64,000 nucleotides of DNA from positions 1 to 64,000 of the forward strand of contig CAWGTW010000002.1 of NCBI GenBank assembly GCA_963825565.1, in the 5' to 3' direction. The DNA comes from JBFGCT01 sp963825565. GTDB taxonomy: Bacteria; Actinomycetota; Acidimicrobiia; Acidimicrobiales; Ilumatobacteraceae. This document shows positions 1-7,378 of the stretch, one piece after another (position 1 is the first letter of the stretch; the number at the start of each line of letters is the position of its first letter). The position numbers and the translations under genes were made by a program. The notes under the pieces are model-generated. The model had not been told where the DNA came from. It made no database searches and worked only from the letters and a program-made list of their open reading frames with translations.

Positions 1-202
1 GGACGGAGCGATGACGGACCCGCGCAGTCCGCAACGAGGCTTCTGTGACGCGAATACCTCGCCGTCGCAGCAGCCGACTTTCCAACGACGCCGGCTCGGT
101 GACGACGAGATCGTCTTCGTCGCGCCAACCCGCGCCCATCAGGAGCCGCTCTTGCGCTTGAGTGACCGCCGCCGCATCGGGTGGGTTGGACGGTGAATGC
201 AC
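1..202 (-). CDS. Partial hypothetical protein, 3' part outside the window
   Basis: A minus-strand frame is open from a GTG at 202 to the window edge. It encodes an N-terminus beginning MHSPSNPPDAAAV, followed by an acidic and then an Arg-rich stretch. It starts 23 bp after the stop of the membrane protein gene that ends at 226, so the two probably form an operon. I do not recognise a family. Support is only the open frame, the plausible amino-acid composition and the spacing. There is no clear ribosome binding site, and it could be non-coding. Confidence 0.35.
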   Translation of the reverse strand, partial: MHSPSNPPDAAAVTQAQERLLMGAGWRDEDDLVVTEPASLESRLLRRRGIRVTEASLRTARVRHRSV

Positions 203-225
203 GCGTTCCGGTCCCGGTTGACCGT

Positions 226-1074
226 TCAGGGTCCGCGGGCGATCTCACATCCGTCGGCGGCGAAGACCGTCTCCTCGCCGACGACGGTTTCGTCATCGAT
301 GACGAGGACCCCGGGGGCGATACGGAGGATGCATTTGGGATCATTCTCGAGATGGCCGAACGACGGTTGGACCAGAAGCGCCATTGCCCACGGTCCGTCG
401 GCCGTCGAGCTGCTTCGGAGATCCTTCGCCCAATCGTCCGCGGCGGATGTCGCCATCGTCGCGGTCAGAACAAACCCTGCCAGCACGACGACCACCGAGG
501 CCGAACGAGCGACACGCGTCGGCGGCACGATTCGGCGTCGACCGAAAGCCCACCATCTGTCGAACTCAGGATCTGATCGCCCAAGTGCAGAGAGGATCGA
601 CCACAACAAGGCGGCCAACGCGAACAATGAGACGAACACCGGAGTCAGGACCCACCATCTGACCTGAAGGAGCTCGTCCCAGCTGTCTTCGATTCCGGTT
701 CCTCGGACGAGCATCAGGTAGACGAAGTAAACGAGAATCATCGGCGACAGGACCGCAGCGATGCCCGTGGCAAGGAGCAGCGGGTCAGACGCGCCATTCT
801 CGCTCCCTTGCGAGCTGAGCCCCTGTTGGGATCGGGCAACGACCGACGCGAAGACGCTGACGGAGATGACCGAGAGCAGCATGGCGAGGAAGACGACCCC
901 GCCATACACCGCCGCTAGGACTAGGTAGTCCCGAGTCGAGATGCTCAGGTCTTGCACGCTGACGCCCAGCGTCCGAGCGAAGAGGGAAACCGCCGCAACG
1001 CCCACGACGTAGCCGTACCCACTGAAGATCGCGAGTACCAACGTTCCGTAGGAAGCCCAGAAACGGTCGGCCAT
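226..1074 (-). CDS. Multi-pass membrane protein of unknown function
   Basis: 282 aa. At least four hydrophobic segments are visible, at about residues 10-35, 50-75, 95-120 and 140-165, with a fifth after an Arg-rich loop at about 190-212. The last 70 residues are polar and would sit outside the membrane. I recognise no family motif. Codon use is slightly less GC-rich at third positions than in the core genes to the right, and the gene lies beside an insertion sequence, so the segment may be accessory. The hexamer GATGCT ends 6 nt before the ATG, matching the leaderless pattern seen elsewhere in the window. Confidence 0.55.
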   Translation of the reverse strand: MADRFWASYGTLVLAIFSGYGYVVGVAAVSLFARTLGVSVQDLSISTRDYLVLAAVYGGVVFLAMLLSVISVSVFASVVARSQQGLSSQGSENGASDPLLLATGIAAVLSPMILVYFVYLMLVRGTGIEDSWDELLQVRWWVLTPVFVSLFALAALLWSILSALGRSDPEFDRWWAFGRRRIVPPTRVARSASVVVVLAGFVLTATMATSAADDWAKDLRSSSTADGPWAMALLVQPSFGHLENDPKCILRIAPGVLVIDDETVVGEETVFAADGCEIARGP

Positions 1075-1212
1075 CGCTTCAGCATCGCATACCTTCGCAA
1101 CCAGCCGATCTCAGATCGTGAAGCAGAGCGCGGTAGCAGAACCGCTATCGCGGTGTCCGTGACCGCGGTCCTACGCGTCCTCTGGAAACGGCGTAGTGAC
1201 CCCCTCGGTGGT

Positions 1213-1227
1213 TGACGGTCAGGCTGC
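1213..1227 (+). repeat. IS terminal inverted repeat, left (transposase 3' end)
   Basis: TGACGGTCAGGCTGC, the exact reverse complement of 2344-2358. The orfB stop codon (1219-1221 on the complement) lies inside it. Confidence 0.85.
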
Positions 1228-2232
1228 TGGATTGTGTTGATGTAGAGCTGCTGCTCGGGCTTCGGCCGGGACGGTGTCGCGGCCGAGGCTGTCGTGGGGT
1301 CGGTGATGGTTGTAGTCGATCACCCATGCTGCGATCGCAGCGTGGGCCTCGTCGAAGTCGGCGAAGTCGTTCGGCCAGACGCACTCCTCCTTGAGTGTCC
1401 GGTAGAGGCGTTCGATGAACACGTTGCCGTCGGGATGCCGGTAGGCGGCCCGCGACAGGGTGATGCCGAGGGCCTTGGCGTCGGCCCGGTACCGGTCGGC
1501 GGTGAACTGGGTGCCGTTGTCATGTCTCAGCGTGACGGTGACGTCGTCGGGGTCGATGCCGTGCGCCCAGGTCGTCGCCCACGCCATGTTGACCGCCTCA
1601 ATCACATCCGGTGCCCGGCAGCGGCGGGTGAAGCACCAGCCCAAGATCGACCGGTCGTAGCAGTCGATCACCGCGGTGAAGTAGCCGCAGCCGTCCTCGC
1701 CGCACCACACCGAGGTGAGGTCGGTCTGCCACAACACGTTCGATACGGTGATGTCGAACGGGCGGCCCTGCGCTTTGGGATGCTTGGGTCGGTGCTTTTT
1801 CTGGAGACCCCACGTACGCAGCTTGCGGGCGATGCGCTTGCGGTTCAACGGCCACCCGGCCCGACGCAGCCGAGAGCACAGCTTGCGATACCCGGCCGCT
1901 GGATGCCGGCGGGCGAGCACATGCAACGCGGTCTCCCAATCCGTCGTGGCCGGCGACAACGTCGTCGTCTCCCACCCGTCGGGCAACGCCGGCGGCGTCG
2001 ACCGAAGCTGCACGACTCGGCCGTCGCGATCGCGTGGCACCTTCGGTCGCGTGTAGAGCGATGGGCGGCTGACCCGCAGCACCCGGGCGATCACCGCCAC
2101 GGGTGCAAGCGCCTCGGCGACCATCTCACGGCCGAGACGACAGCGGTGTCCGCGAGCGCGTTCTCCATCCCGTCGAGCGCGCTCGAACGCCACCGGGTAA
2201 TCGTCTGCGCGGAGATCCCGAACTCGCGGCAC
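1219..2232 (-). CDS. IS3-family transposase OrfB (DDE integrase core)
   Basis: The catalytic subunit region of the transposase. The open frame runs 337 codons from an ATG at 2232, but its first ~35 codons only overlap orfA. The true protein is either the orfA-orfB frameshift product or starts at the internal ATG at 2124. The N-terminal part has the HTH_21-like stretch ending in VSRPSLYTRP. The rve core shows the DDE residues: Asp in WQTDLT, Asp in RHDNGTQF, and Glu in NVFIERLYRTLKEE. The C-terminus YNHHRPHDSLG is the usual IS3 ending. There is no internal stop, so the element looks intact. Confidence 0.9.
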   Translation of the reverse strand: MPRVRDLRADDYPVAFERARRDGERARGHRCRLGREMVAEALAPVAVIARVLRVSRPSLYTRPKVPRDRDGRVVQLRSTPPALPDGWETTTLSPATTDWETALHVLARRHPAAGYRKLCSRLRRAGWPLNRKRIARKLRTWGLQKKHRPKHPKAQGRPFDITVSNVLWQTDLTSVWCGEDGCGYFTAVIDCYDRSILGWCFTRRCRAPDVIEAVNMAWATTWAHGIDPDDVTVTLRHDNGTQFTADRYRADAKALGITLSRAAYRHPDGNVFIERLYRTLKEECVWPNDFADFDEAHAAIAAWVIDYNHHRPHDSLGRDTVPAEARAAALHQHNPAA

Positions 2233-2318
2233 ACCTCACTGACGGTCTGTCGGCCGCTCAACACGGCGAACACCGCGTCGCGCTTGTGGGTCTTCGTGAA
2301 CGGGGATCGTCGTCCCAT
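2091..2318 (-). CDS. IS3-family transposase OrfA (helix-turn-helix)
   Basis: 75 aa. It contains a Tnp_1/HTH_8-like helix-turn-helix (TVSEVCREFGISAQTITRW at about residues 25-43) that would bind the IS ends. It lacks the long leucine zipper common in IS3 OrfA. A Shine-Dalgarno AAGGAGG lies about 11 nt before the ATG. The frame overlaps orfB by 142 bp, and orfB is in the -1 frame. I could not see an obvious A6G or X-XXY-YYZ slippery site in the overlap. Confidence 0.8.
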   Translation of the reverse strand: MGRRSPFTKTHKRDAVFAVLSGRQTVSEVCREFGISAQTITRWRSSALDGMENALADTAVVSAVRWSPRRLHPWR

Positions 2319-2343
2319 GGCTACATGTCCTCCTTCGGATCAT

Positions 2344-2358
2344 GCAGCCTGACCGTCA
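2344..2358 (-). repeat. IS terminal inverted repeat, right (transposase 5' end)
   Basis: Exact reverse complement of 1213-1227. The orfA start lies 26 bp inside it. The metal ATPase gene begins 121 bp outside it. Confidence 0.85.
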
Positions 2359-2478
2359 CTCATCCAAGTGTCATGGATGCCAAAGGGGTCGCACCGGGCG
2401 CGGTTGGTTGCGCCGGACGGATGAGATCAGGCATGACGATGGTCTCTGGCAGAGGGCGGTCGGAGCAGGGAGGGTGAT

Positions 2479-4797
2479 GTGGTGAAGGATGCCGGTGTTG
2501 TCGCGCTCGTGCGCCGTGGGCTGTTGCCGTTCGTGGCGGGTGCGCTGGTGGTTGGCGTGGTCGTGTCGCTCGCCGGTGCGACGGAGTCTGGTCGCGCGGT
2601 GTGGTCGGTGGCGACGGCGGTCGTCGTTGTCGATCTGGTCATCGTCACCTTGGCGCGGTTGCGCGAGGGACGGGTTGCCGTCGATGTCGTGGCCTTGGTG
2701 GCTCTGGTGGGGTCGCTGTTGCTCGGGGAGGAGCTTGCCGGGGTGATTCTGGCGTTGATGGTCGCGTCGGGCGATGCGCTCGAGCAGTTCGCACATCGTC
2801 GGGCGCAGCGGTCGCTGGCGGAGTTGCTGTCGCTGGCTCCCAAGGTTGCCCATCGTTTGGTGGCCGGTTCGTTCGAGACCGTGCAGGTCGATGAGGTGAT
2901 GCCGGGCGAGGTGCTGTTGGTGAAGCCGGGCGAGGTGCTGCCGGTGGACGGTGTCGCGTTGGAGTCCGCGGTGCTGGACGAGTCGGTGCTGACGGGCGAG
3001 GCCCGGTCGGTCGAACGCGAGATCGGTGAGTCGGTGCGGAGCGGGTCGCTGAACGCCGGGGGAGCGTTCCGGATGCGAGCCGCCGCATCGGCCGCGGACA
3101 GTTCCTATGCAGGCATCGTTGCGCTGGTCCGTTCGGCCGGTGTCGGGCGGGCCCCGTTCGTTCGGTTGGCCGACAGGTATGCGCTGGTGTTCGTGCCGGT
3201 CGTGTTCGCCATGGCCGGCGGTGCGTGGCTGATCACCGGAGACTCGGTGCGGGCGCTCGCCGTGCTGGTGGTTGCCACGCCGTGCCCACTCGTCCTGGCG
3301 GCACCGGTTGCGGTGGTGTCGGGCATCGCCAGTGCGGCGCGAGCAGGGGTGGTCGTCAAGGACGGCGCGGCGTTGGAGGCGATGGGTCAGACCCGCACCG
3401 TTCTGTTGGACAAGACCGGAACCCTGACCGCTGGACGCGCCCACGTCGTCGCCGTGGTCAACGCGCCGGGGTCGGATGCCGCGGAGGTGTTGAGGTTGGC
3501 GGCGTCGGTCGAGCAGGCGTCACCGCATGTGTTGGCTGCCACGGTGGTGCACGAGGCGCGCAGCAGGGGCCTGAAGCTGGTCGAACCGCGGGATGTGGTC
3601 GAGCGGCCGGGGAGCGGGGTGGGCGGCATCGCCGACGGGAAGCGGGTGTGGGTCGGCGCTGCGTCAGCGATCCCAGAGGAGGCCCGTGAGCCCTGGTTGG
3701 GTTCGGCCGAGCGTCGGGCGCGCCGGGAGGGCTGCAGTACCACGGTCGTCGTGATCGACGACAAACCGGCCGGGATGATCCTGTACACCGATGAGGTGCG
3801 CACCGACACGTCCCGGGCGCTCCGGGCGCTGCGGCGCGCCGGTGTCGATCGAGTCGTGATGGTGACCGGTGACCGGCTCGAGGTCGCCGAACCGATCGGG
3901 CTCTCCCTCGGCATCGACCAGGTCTTCGCGGATCGAACGCCTGCCGAGAAGCTCGACGTCGTGCGCGCCGAATCGGCGACTCGACCGGGAATCACGGTGA
4001 TGGTCGGCGATGGTGTGAACGACGCGCCCACGCTGGCGTCCGCCGATCTCGGGGTGGCGATGGGAGCCCGCGGTGCGACGGCGTCGTCGGAAGCAGCCGA
4101 CGTCGTGCTCATCGTCGATCGGCTCGACCGACTTGCCGCCGGTGTCGTCATCGCCAAGCGGGCACGGGCGATCGCCCGCCAGAGCGTCCTGCTCGGCATG
4201 GGCTTGTCGTTTCTCGGGATGGGCTTCGCCGCCGCGGGCCTGCTGGCACCCGTCGGCGGAGCCGTCGCCCAAGAGGTGATCGACGTCTTGGCGATCGCCA
4301 ACGCGCTGCGCGCGCTCCACCCGCCACGATCACAGCGACACGCCAGGGACGTGCCCACGTCATGGAGCCTTCAGCTCGCCGACGGTCACGGACCGCTCAG
4401 ACTCGTCCTCGAAGACGTCCGATCGGTCGCGCTGCGGTTGGACACCGCGGACGACCCAGCAGCGCTCCGGGCGCTTCAGGACGTCACCGCCCGGATCTCC
4501 GAGGAGATCGTCCCCCACGAACGCGACGACGAATCCCAGATCTACCCCGGAGTTGCCGAGCACCTCGGTGGCGACGACCCACTGGCGCCGATGAGCCGCA
4601 CCCACCAGGAGATCTTCCACCTCGCATCCCTGCTCAACCGACTCGTCGACGACGTATCCGCCGACGGCTTCGACGAAGCCGACCGCAGCGAGGCCCGGCG
4701 GATCCTCTACGCACTCGATGCCATCCTCCGCCTGCATTTCGCCCAAGAAGAGGAACTTCTGATGAGCATCGCTCCCCACGACGTGGAGAAGCGCTGA
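2479..4797 (+). CDS. P1B-type (P1B-5-like) metal-transporting ATPase with C-terminal hemerythrin domain
   Basis: 772 aa. Residues 1 to ~620 form a heavy-metal P-type ATPase: actuator loop with TGEA (near residue 174), the transmembrane ion motif TPCPLVLAAP, the phosphorylation motif DKTGTLT, and hinge GDGVND. There is no N-terminal metal-binding domain. From about residue 635 the chain continues into a hemerythrin-like HHE helical bundle, with His/Glu ligand candidates in LADGHGP, IVPHERDDESQIYP, SRTHQEIFH and ILRLHFAQEEE. P1B-5 ATPases with the TPCP motif and a C-terminal hemerythrin domain are a known subclass linked to Ni/Co/Fe export. Which metal is moved here is inference. The GTG start is preceded by AGGGAGGG, a strong Shine-Dalgarno sequence, unlike most genes in the window. 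Confidence 0.85.
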   Translation: MVKDAGVVALVRRGLLPFVAGALVVGVVVSLAGATESGRAVWSVATAVVVVDLVIVTLARLREGRVAVDVVALVALVGSLLLGEELAGVILALMVASGDALEQFAHRRAQRSLAELLSLAPKVAHRLVAGSFETVQVDEVMPGEVLLVKPGEVLPVDGVALESAVLDESVLTGEARSVEREIGESVRSGSLNAGGAFRMRAAASAADSSYAGIVALVRSAGVGRAPFVRLADRYALVFVPVVFAMAGGAWLITGDSVRALAVLVVATPCPLVLAAPVAVVSGIASAARAGVVVKDGAALEAMGQTRTVLLDKTGTLTAGRAHVVAVVNAPGSDAAEVLRLAASVEQASPHVLAATVVHEARSRGLKLVEPRDVVERPGSGVGGIADGKRVWVGAASAIPEEAREPWLGSAERRARREGCSTTVVVIDDKPAGMILYTDEVRTDTSRALRALRRAGVDRVVMVTGDRLEVAEPIGLSLGIDQVFADRTPAEKLDVVRAESATRPGITVMVGDGVNDAPTLASADLGVAMGARGATASSEAADVVLIVDRLDRLAAGVVIAKRARAIARQSVLLGMGLSFLGMGFAAAGLLAPVGGAVAQEVIDVLAIANALRALHPPRSQRHARDVPTSWSLQLADGHGPLRLVLEDVRSVALRLDTADDPAALRALQDVTARISEEIVPHERDDESQIYPGVAEHLGGDDPLAPMSRTHQEIFHLASLLNRLVDDVSADGFDEADRSEARRILYALDAILRLHFAQEEELLMSIAPHDVEKR

Positions 4798-5027
4798 CCC
4801 GGTGGTGGTTCGACGAGAGCATCGCGATCATGCCGCGACACCGTGTCCGTGACCTGACCGCGGAACTCGGAGCCGGTCCGTACCGCGCCGGAGACGGCGC
4901 TCGCCGACCTACGGGGCGTGCTTCGGGCAGGTCCGCCGCCGGTCAGCAGTGGTGCGACGCAACGACCACCACGCCGGCTACTCGACCGCGTGGGCGTAGA
5001 ACCCGCCGGCAGGCGTTCCGGCTGCGG
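4798..5027. other. Intergenic stretch with no gene seen
   Basis: About 230 bp between the ATPase stop and the phoH promoter. Short frames exist on both strands but none has family similarity I can see, and no hairpin followed by a T-tract was found. Confidence 0.5.
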
Positions 5028-5033
5028 TACCGT
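5028..5033 (+). promoter_or_regulatory. Predicted -10 hexamer TACCGT upstream of a phoH leader ORF
   Basis: TACCGT ends 9 nt before an ATG at 5043, the spacing of leaderless transcripts in this window. No other TAnnnT hexamer is positioned for the phoH ATG itself at 5081. Confidence 0.45.
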
Positions 5034-5042
5034 GTGTCGAAC

Positions 5043-5084
5043 ATGATCGGTTCGGCCCAGATGACCTCGTCCGGCGGCCGATGA
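5043..5084 (+). CDS. Possible 13-codon leader peptide translationally coupled to phoH
   Basis: The frame ATG to TGA encodes MIGSAQMTSSGGR. Its stop codon overlaps the phoH start in an ATGA arrangement, the same 4-bp coupling seen between real genes in this window. The -10-like hexamer at 5028-5033 is placed to make this ATG the 5' end of a leaderless mRNA. The phoH frame cannot be joined to it by dropping one base, so it is not explained by the insertion errors seen elsewhere. It may simply be untranslated leader. Confidence 0.35.
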   Translation: MIGSAQMTSSGGR

Positions 5085-6052
5085 CCGCTGCCTCTACGAC
5101 CACGACGGTCGTCGTTCCCGGCACGCACGTGATGGCGGCCCTCGTCGGGCCGCGCGACCAGTTTCTCCGCCGGGTCGAGCGGGAGTTCCCCGCGGTGCTG
5201 ATCTCGGTGCGCGGCAACGAGGTCCGCGTCGAGGGGGAGGACGCCGCCGCGGTGGCCGGGGTGGCCCACCTCTTCGAGGAGCTGGTCACGCTGATCCAGT
5301 CGGGCCAGCAGCTCGACGACCGCACCCTCGAACGCGTCTTCGCGATGGTGCAGGCCGACGAGCGGCCGAGCGAGATCCTCACCCACCAGGTGTTGCGCAG
5401 CAGCAAGGGCCGCCAGGTGAAGCCGAAGACCGCAGGGCAGAAGCGGTACGTCGATGCGATCGCCAACAACGTGATCACCTTCGGCATCGGCCCGGCCGGG
5501 ACGGGCAAGTCGTGGCTCGCGGTGGCGATGGCGGTCCGTGCCCTGCAGGACAAGCAGGTGCAGCGGATCATCCTCACCCGGCCGGCGGTCGAGGCCGGTG
5601 AGCGCCTCGGGTTCCTCCCCGGCGATCTGATGGCCAAGATCGACCCGTACCTTCGCCCGCTGTACGACGCGCTGTACGACATGCTCGATCCCGACGCAGT
5701 GCAGCGGCTCCTCGAGCGTCAGGTGGTCGAGGTCGCCCCCCTCGCGTTCATGCGCGGCCGGACGCTCAACGACAGCTTCATCATCCTCGACGAGGCGCAG
5801 AACACGACGCCGGAGCAGATGAAGATGTTCCTGACCCGCATCGGCTTCGGGTCGCGTGTCGTCGTCACCGGCGACACGACCCAGATCGACGTGCCCGACG
5901 GCAAGAGCGGGCTCGGCGGACTCGAACGCAAGCTGTCGGGGATCGACGGGTTGGGGTTCGTCCGCCTCAGCGGAGCCGATGTGGTGCGGCACCGGATCGT
6001 CGCAGACATCGTGGCCGCCTACGAGCGCAGCGATCCGCCGTCGCCGGCGTGA
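5081..6052 (+). CDS. phoH: PhoH-family ATPase
   Basis: 323 aa. N-terminal KH-like/β region at about residues 20-100, then a P-loop NTPase domain with Walker A GPAGTGKS (about residue 140) and Walker B FIILDEAQ (about residue 228), followed by VVTGDTTQID, all diagnostic of PhoH/PhoH-L. PhoH-like proteins are cytoplasmic ATPases connected with RNA metabolism. In most Actinobacteria they sit directly before ybeY, as here, where the two genes overlap by 4 bp. The overlap suggests a shared role in rRNA maturation or quality control. Confidence 0.92.
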   Translation: MTAASTTTTVVVPGTHVMAALVGPRDQFLRRVEREFPAVLISVRGNEVRVEGEDAAAVAGVAHLFEELVTLIQSGQQLDDRTLERVFAMVQADERPSEILTHQVLRSSKGRQVKPKTAGQKRYVDAIANNVITFGIGPAGTGKSWLAVAMAVRALQDKQVQRIILTRPAVEAGERLGFLPGDLMAKIDPYLRPLYDALYDMLDPDAVQRLLERQVVEVAPLAFMRGRTLNDSFIILDEAQNTTPEQMKMFLTRIGFGSRVVVTGDTTQIDVPDGKSGLGGLERKLSGIDGLGFVRLSGADVVRHRIVADIVAAYERSDPPSPA

Positions 6053-6570
6053 GCTCGTCACCGGGGCGTGCGCCGAGGCCCGCGCCGACCGTGGTGTGCG
6101 CGGACGCGCGCAGCCCCGCCGACGCACCGCACGTCGCGCTCGACGTCGACCGGTGGGCACGCCTCGCGGCCGACGTGCTCACCACGGAAGGGGCGAACGG
6201 CGAGCTGACGCTCAACTTCGTCGACCGCGCCGACATCGCCGAGCTGAACGAGCTCCACATGGGTGTGCCGGGTGCGACCGACGTGCTGTCGTTCCCGATG
6301 CTCGACGAGGACGTGGGCGACGGCGTACCTGCGCTGCTCGGCGACGTCGTGATCAGTCCCGCCGTCGCCGCCGAGCAGTTTCGCGAGCACGCCGGCACGC
6401 TCGACGACGAGCTGGCCCTGCTCGTCGTCCACGGGATCCTCCACGTGCTGGGCCACGATCACGCCGACGAGGTCGAGACGATGGCGATGCGCGCCCGGGA
6501 ACTCGAGCTGCTCTCGGCCCATCACTGGCATGGCCCGCCACCCGCCGCGTTCCGCCAGACCCACGGCTGA
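6049..6570 (+). CDS. ybeY: Endoribonuclease YbeY (rRNA maturation factor)
   Basis: 173 aa. The zinc-binding signature HGILHVLGHDH near residues 125-135 contains the three histidines that define YbeY, and TDVLSFPM is the second conserved block. In bacteria YbeY is a metal-dependent single-strand RNase needed for 16S rRNA 3' end processing and ribosome quality control. It starts at a GTG overlapping the phoH stop by 4 bp, so translation is coupled. The first ~28 residues are a poorly conserved Pro/Ala-rich extension. Confidence 0.93.
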   Translation: MSSSPGRAPRPAPTVVCADARSPADAPHVALDVDRWARLAADVLTTEGANGELTLNFVDRADIAELNELHMGVPGATDVLSFPMLDEDVGDGVPALLGDVVISPAVAAEQFREHAGTLDDELALLVVHGILHVLGHDHADEVETMAMRARELELLSAHHWHGPPPAAFRQTHG

Positions 6571-6608
6571 CCGGTTGCTCCGCATCGGGTCGACCACCGC
6601 CGGCTGAC

Positions 6609-6614
6609 TAGGTT
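6609..6614 (+). promoter_or_regulatory. Predicted leaderless -10 hexamer TAGGTT for the SDR gene
   Basis: TAGGTT ends 7 nt before the ATG at 6622, and no Shine-Dalgarno sequence is present. Confidence 0.5.
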
Positions 6615-6621
6615 CGCCCGG

Positions 6622-7368
6622 ATGGAGATCTCACTGGACGGCAAGGTCGCTCTCGTCACCGGGGCATCGCGGGGCATCGGCAAGGCGATCGCCGCCTCGA
6701 TGGCCGACGCGGGAGCGAAGGTGATGATCAGCAGCCGGAAGCAGGACGCGCTCGAGGCGGCGGCAGCAGCGATGGGTGGCGAGGTCGAGGTCTTCGCCGT
6801 CAACGCCGGCGACGACGGTGCGGGCGAGCGCGCCGTGCTCGCGACGATCGAGCGGTTCGGGACCCTCGACGTCCTGGTCAACAACGCGGCGACCAACCCG
6901 TATTACGGGCCGACGCTCGAGGTCGACGAGGGGCGTTACGACAAGACGCTCCAGGTCAACGTCAAGGCGCCGGTGTTCTGGAGCAAGGCCGCGTGGGAGC
7001 ACGCGTTCAAGGAGCGCCCCGGCACGATCATCAACATCGCCTCGGTCGGTGGCATCCGGGCCGGCGGGATGCTGGGCGTCTACAATGTCACCAAGGCGGC
7101 GCTCATTCACTTGACGCGCCAGCTCGCCTCCGAGCTCGGCCCGACCCGTGTCGTCGGGATCGCGCCGGGGTTGGTCAAGACCGACTTCGCCGCCGTGCTC
7201 GTCGAGAACTTCGGCGACGAGATGGCGGCCCGGCTGCCGACCGGGCGGCTCGGTGAGCCCGCCGACATCGCCAACCTGGCGACGTTCCTCGCCAGCGATC
7301 TCGCGTCCTGGATCACCGGTGAGACCTACGTCATCGACGGCGGCGCCGGCGTCTCCGGCCAGCTGTAG
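6622..7368 (+). CDS. Short-chain dehydrogenase/reductase (FabG-like)
   Basis: 248 aa classical SDR. NAD(P)-binding GASRGIGKA at residues 14-22, the NNAA block, catalytic Ser in NIASVGG and Tyr/Lys in YNVTK are all present, so it should be an active oxidoreductase. Length and the C-terminal VIDGGAGV are typical of β-ketoacyl reductase-like SDRs. The substrate is unknown. Arg at the end of the glycine-rich loop (SRK) suggests NADP(H). It is monocistronic and convergent with menE, with 10 bp between stops. Confidence 0.85.
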   Translation: MEISLDGKVALVTGASRGIGKAIAASMADAGAKVMISSRKQDALEAAAAAMGGEVEVFAVNAGDDGAGERAVLATIERFGTLDVLVNNAATNPYYGPTLEVDEGRYDKTLQVNVKAPVFWSKAAWEHAFKERPGTIINIASVGGIRAGGMLGVYNVTKAALIHLTRQLASELGPTRVVGIAPGLVKTDFAAVLVENFGDEMAARLPTGRLGEPADIANLATFLASDLASWITGETYVIDGGAGVSGQL

Positions 7369-7378
7369 ACGCCGGCGT

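Larger units (their letters stand above)
1213..2358 (-). mobile_element. IS3-family insertion sequence, complete
   Basis: 1146 bp bounded by perfect 15-bp terminal inverted repeats (1213-1227 and 2344-2358) that begin TG and end CA, as is typical of IS3 elements. It contains two overlapping minus-strand frames, orfA and orfB. OrfB is in the -1 frame relative to orfA, the arrangement used by IS3 transposases for programmed frameshifting. The 3-4 bp outside the two ends differ (GGT on the left, CTC on the right), so no target-site duplication is visible. It sits between the unknown membrane gene and the metal ATPase. Confidence 0.85.

Noticed and set aside
2091..2232. The orfA/orfB frame change in the IS as another one-base insertion error
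   Set aside because: It needs a -1 shift (or two bases skipped), the opposite of the error pattern, and matches the normal IS3 arrangement.
1153..4854. 12-bp direct repeat GTGTCCGTGACC at 1153-1164 and 4843-4854, flanking the IS and ATPase, as attachment sites of a mobile block
   Set aside because: A 12-mer repeat is expected by chance in 64 kb of biased sequence, flanks do not extend, and no integrase is present.
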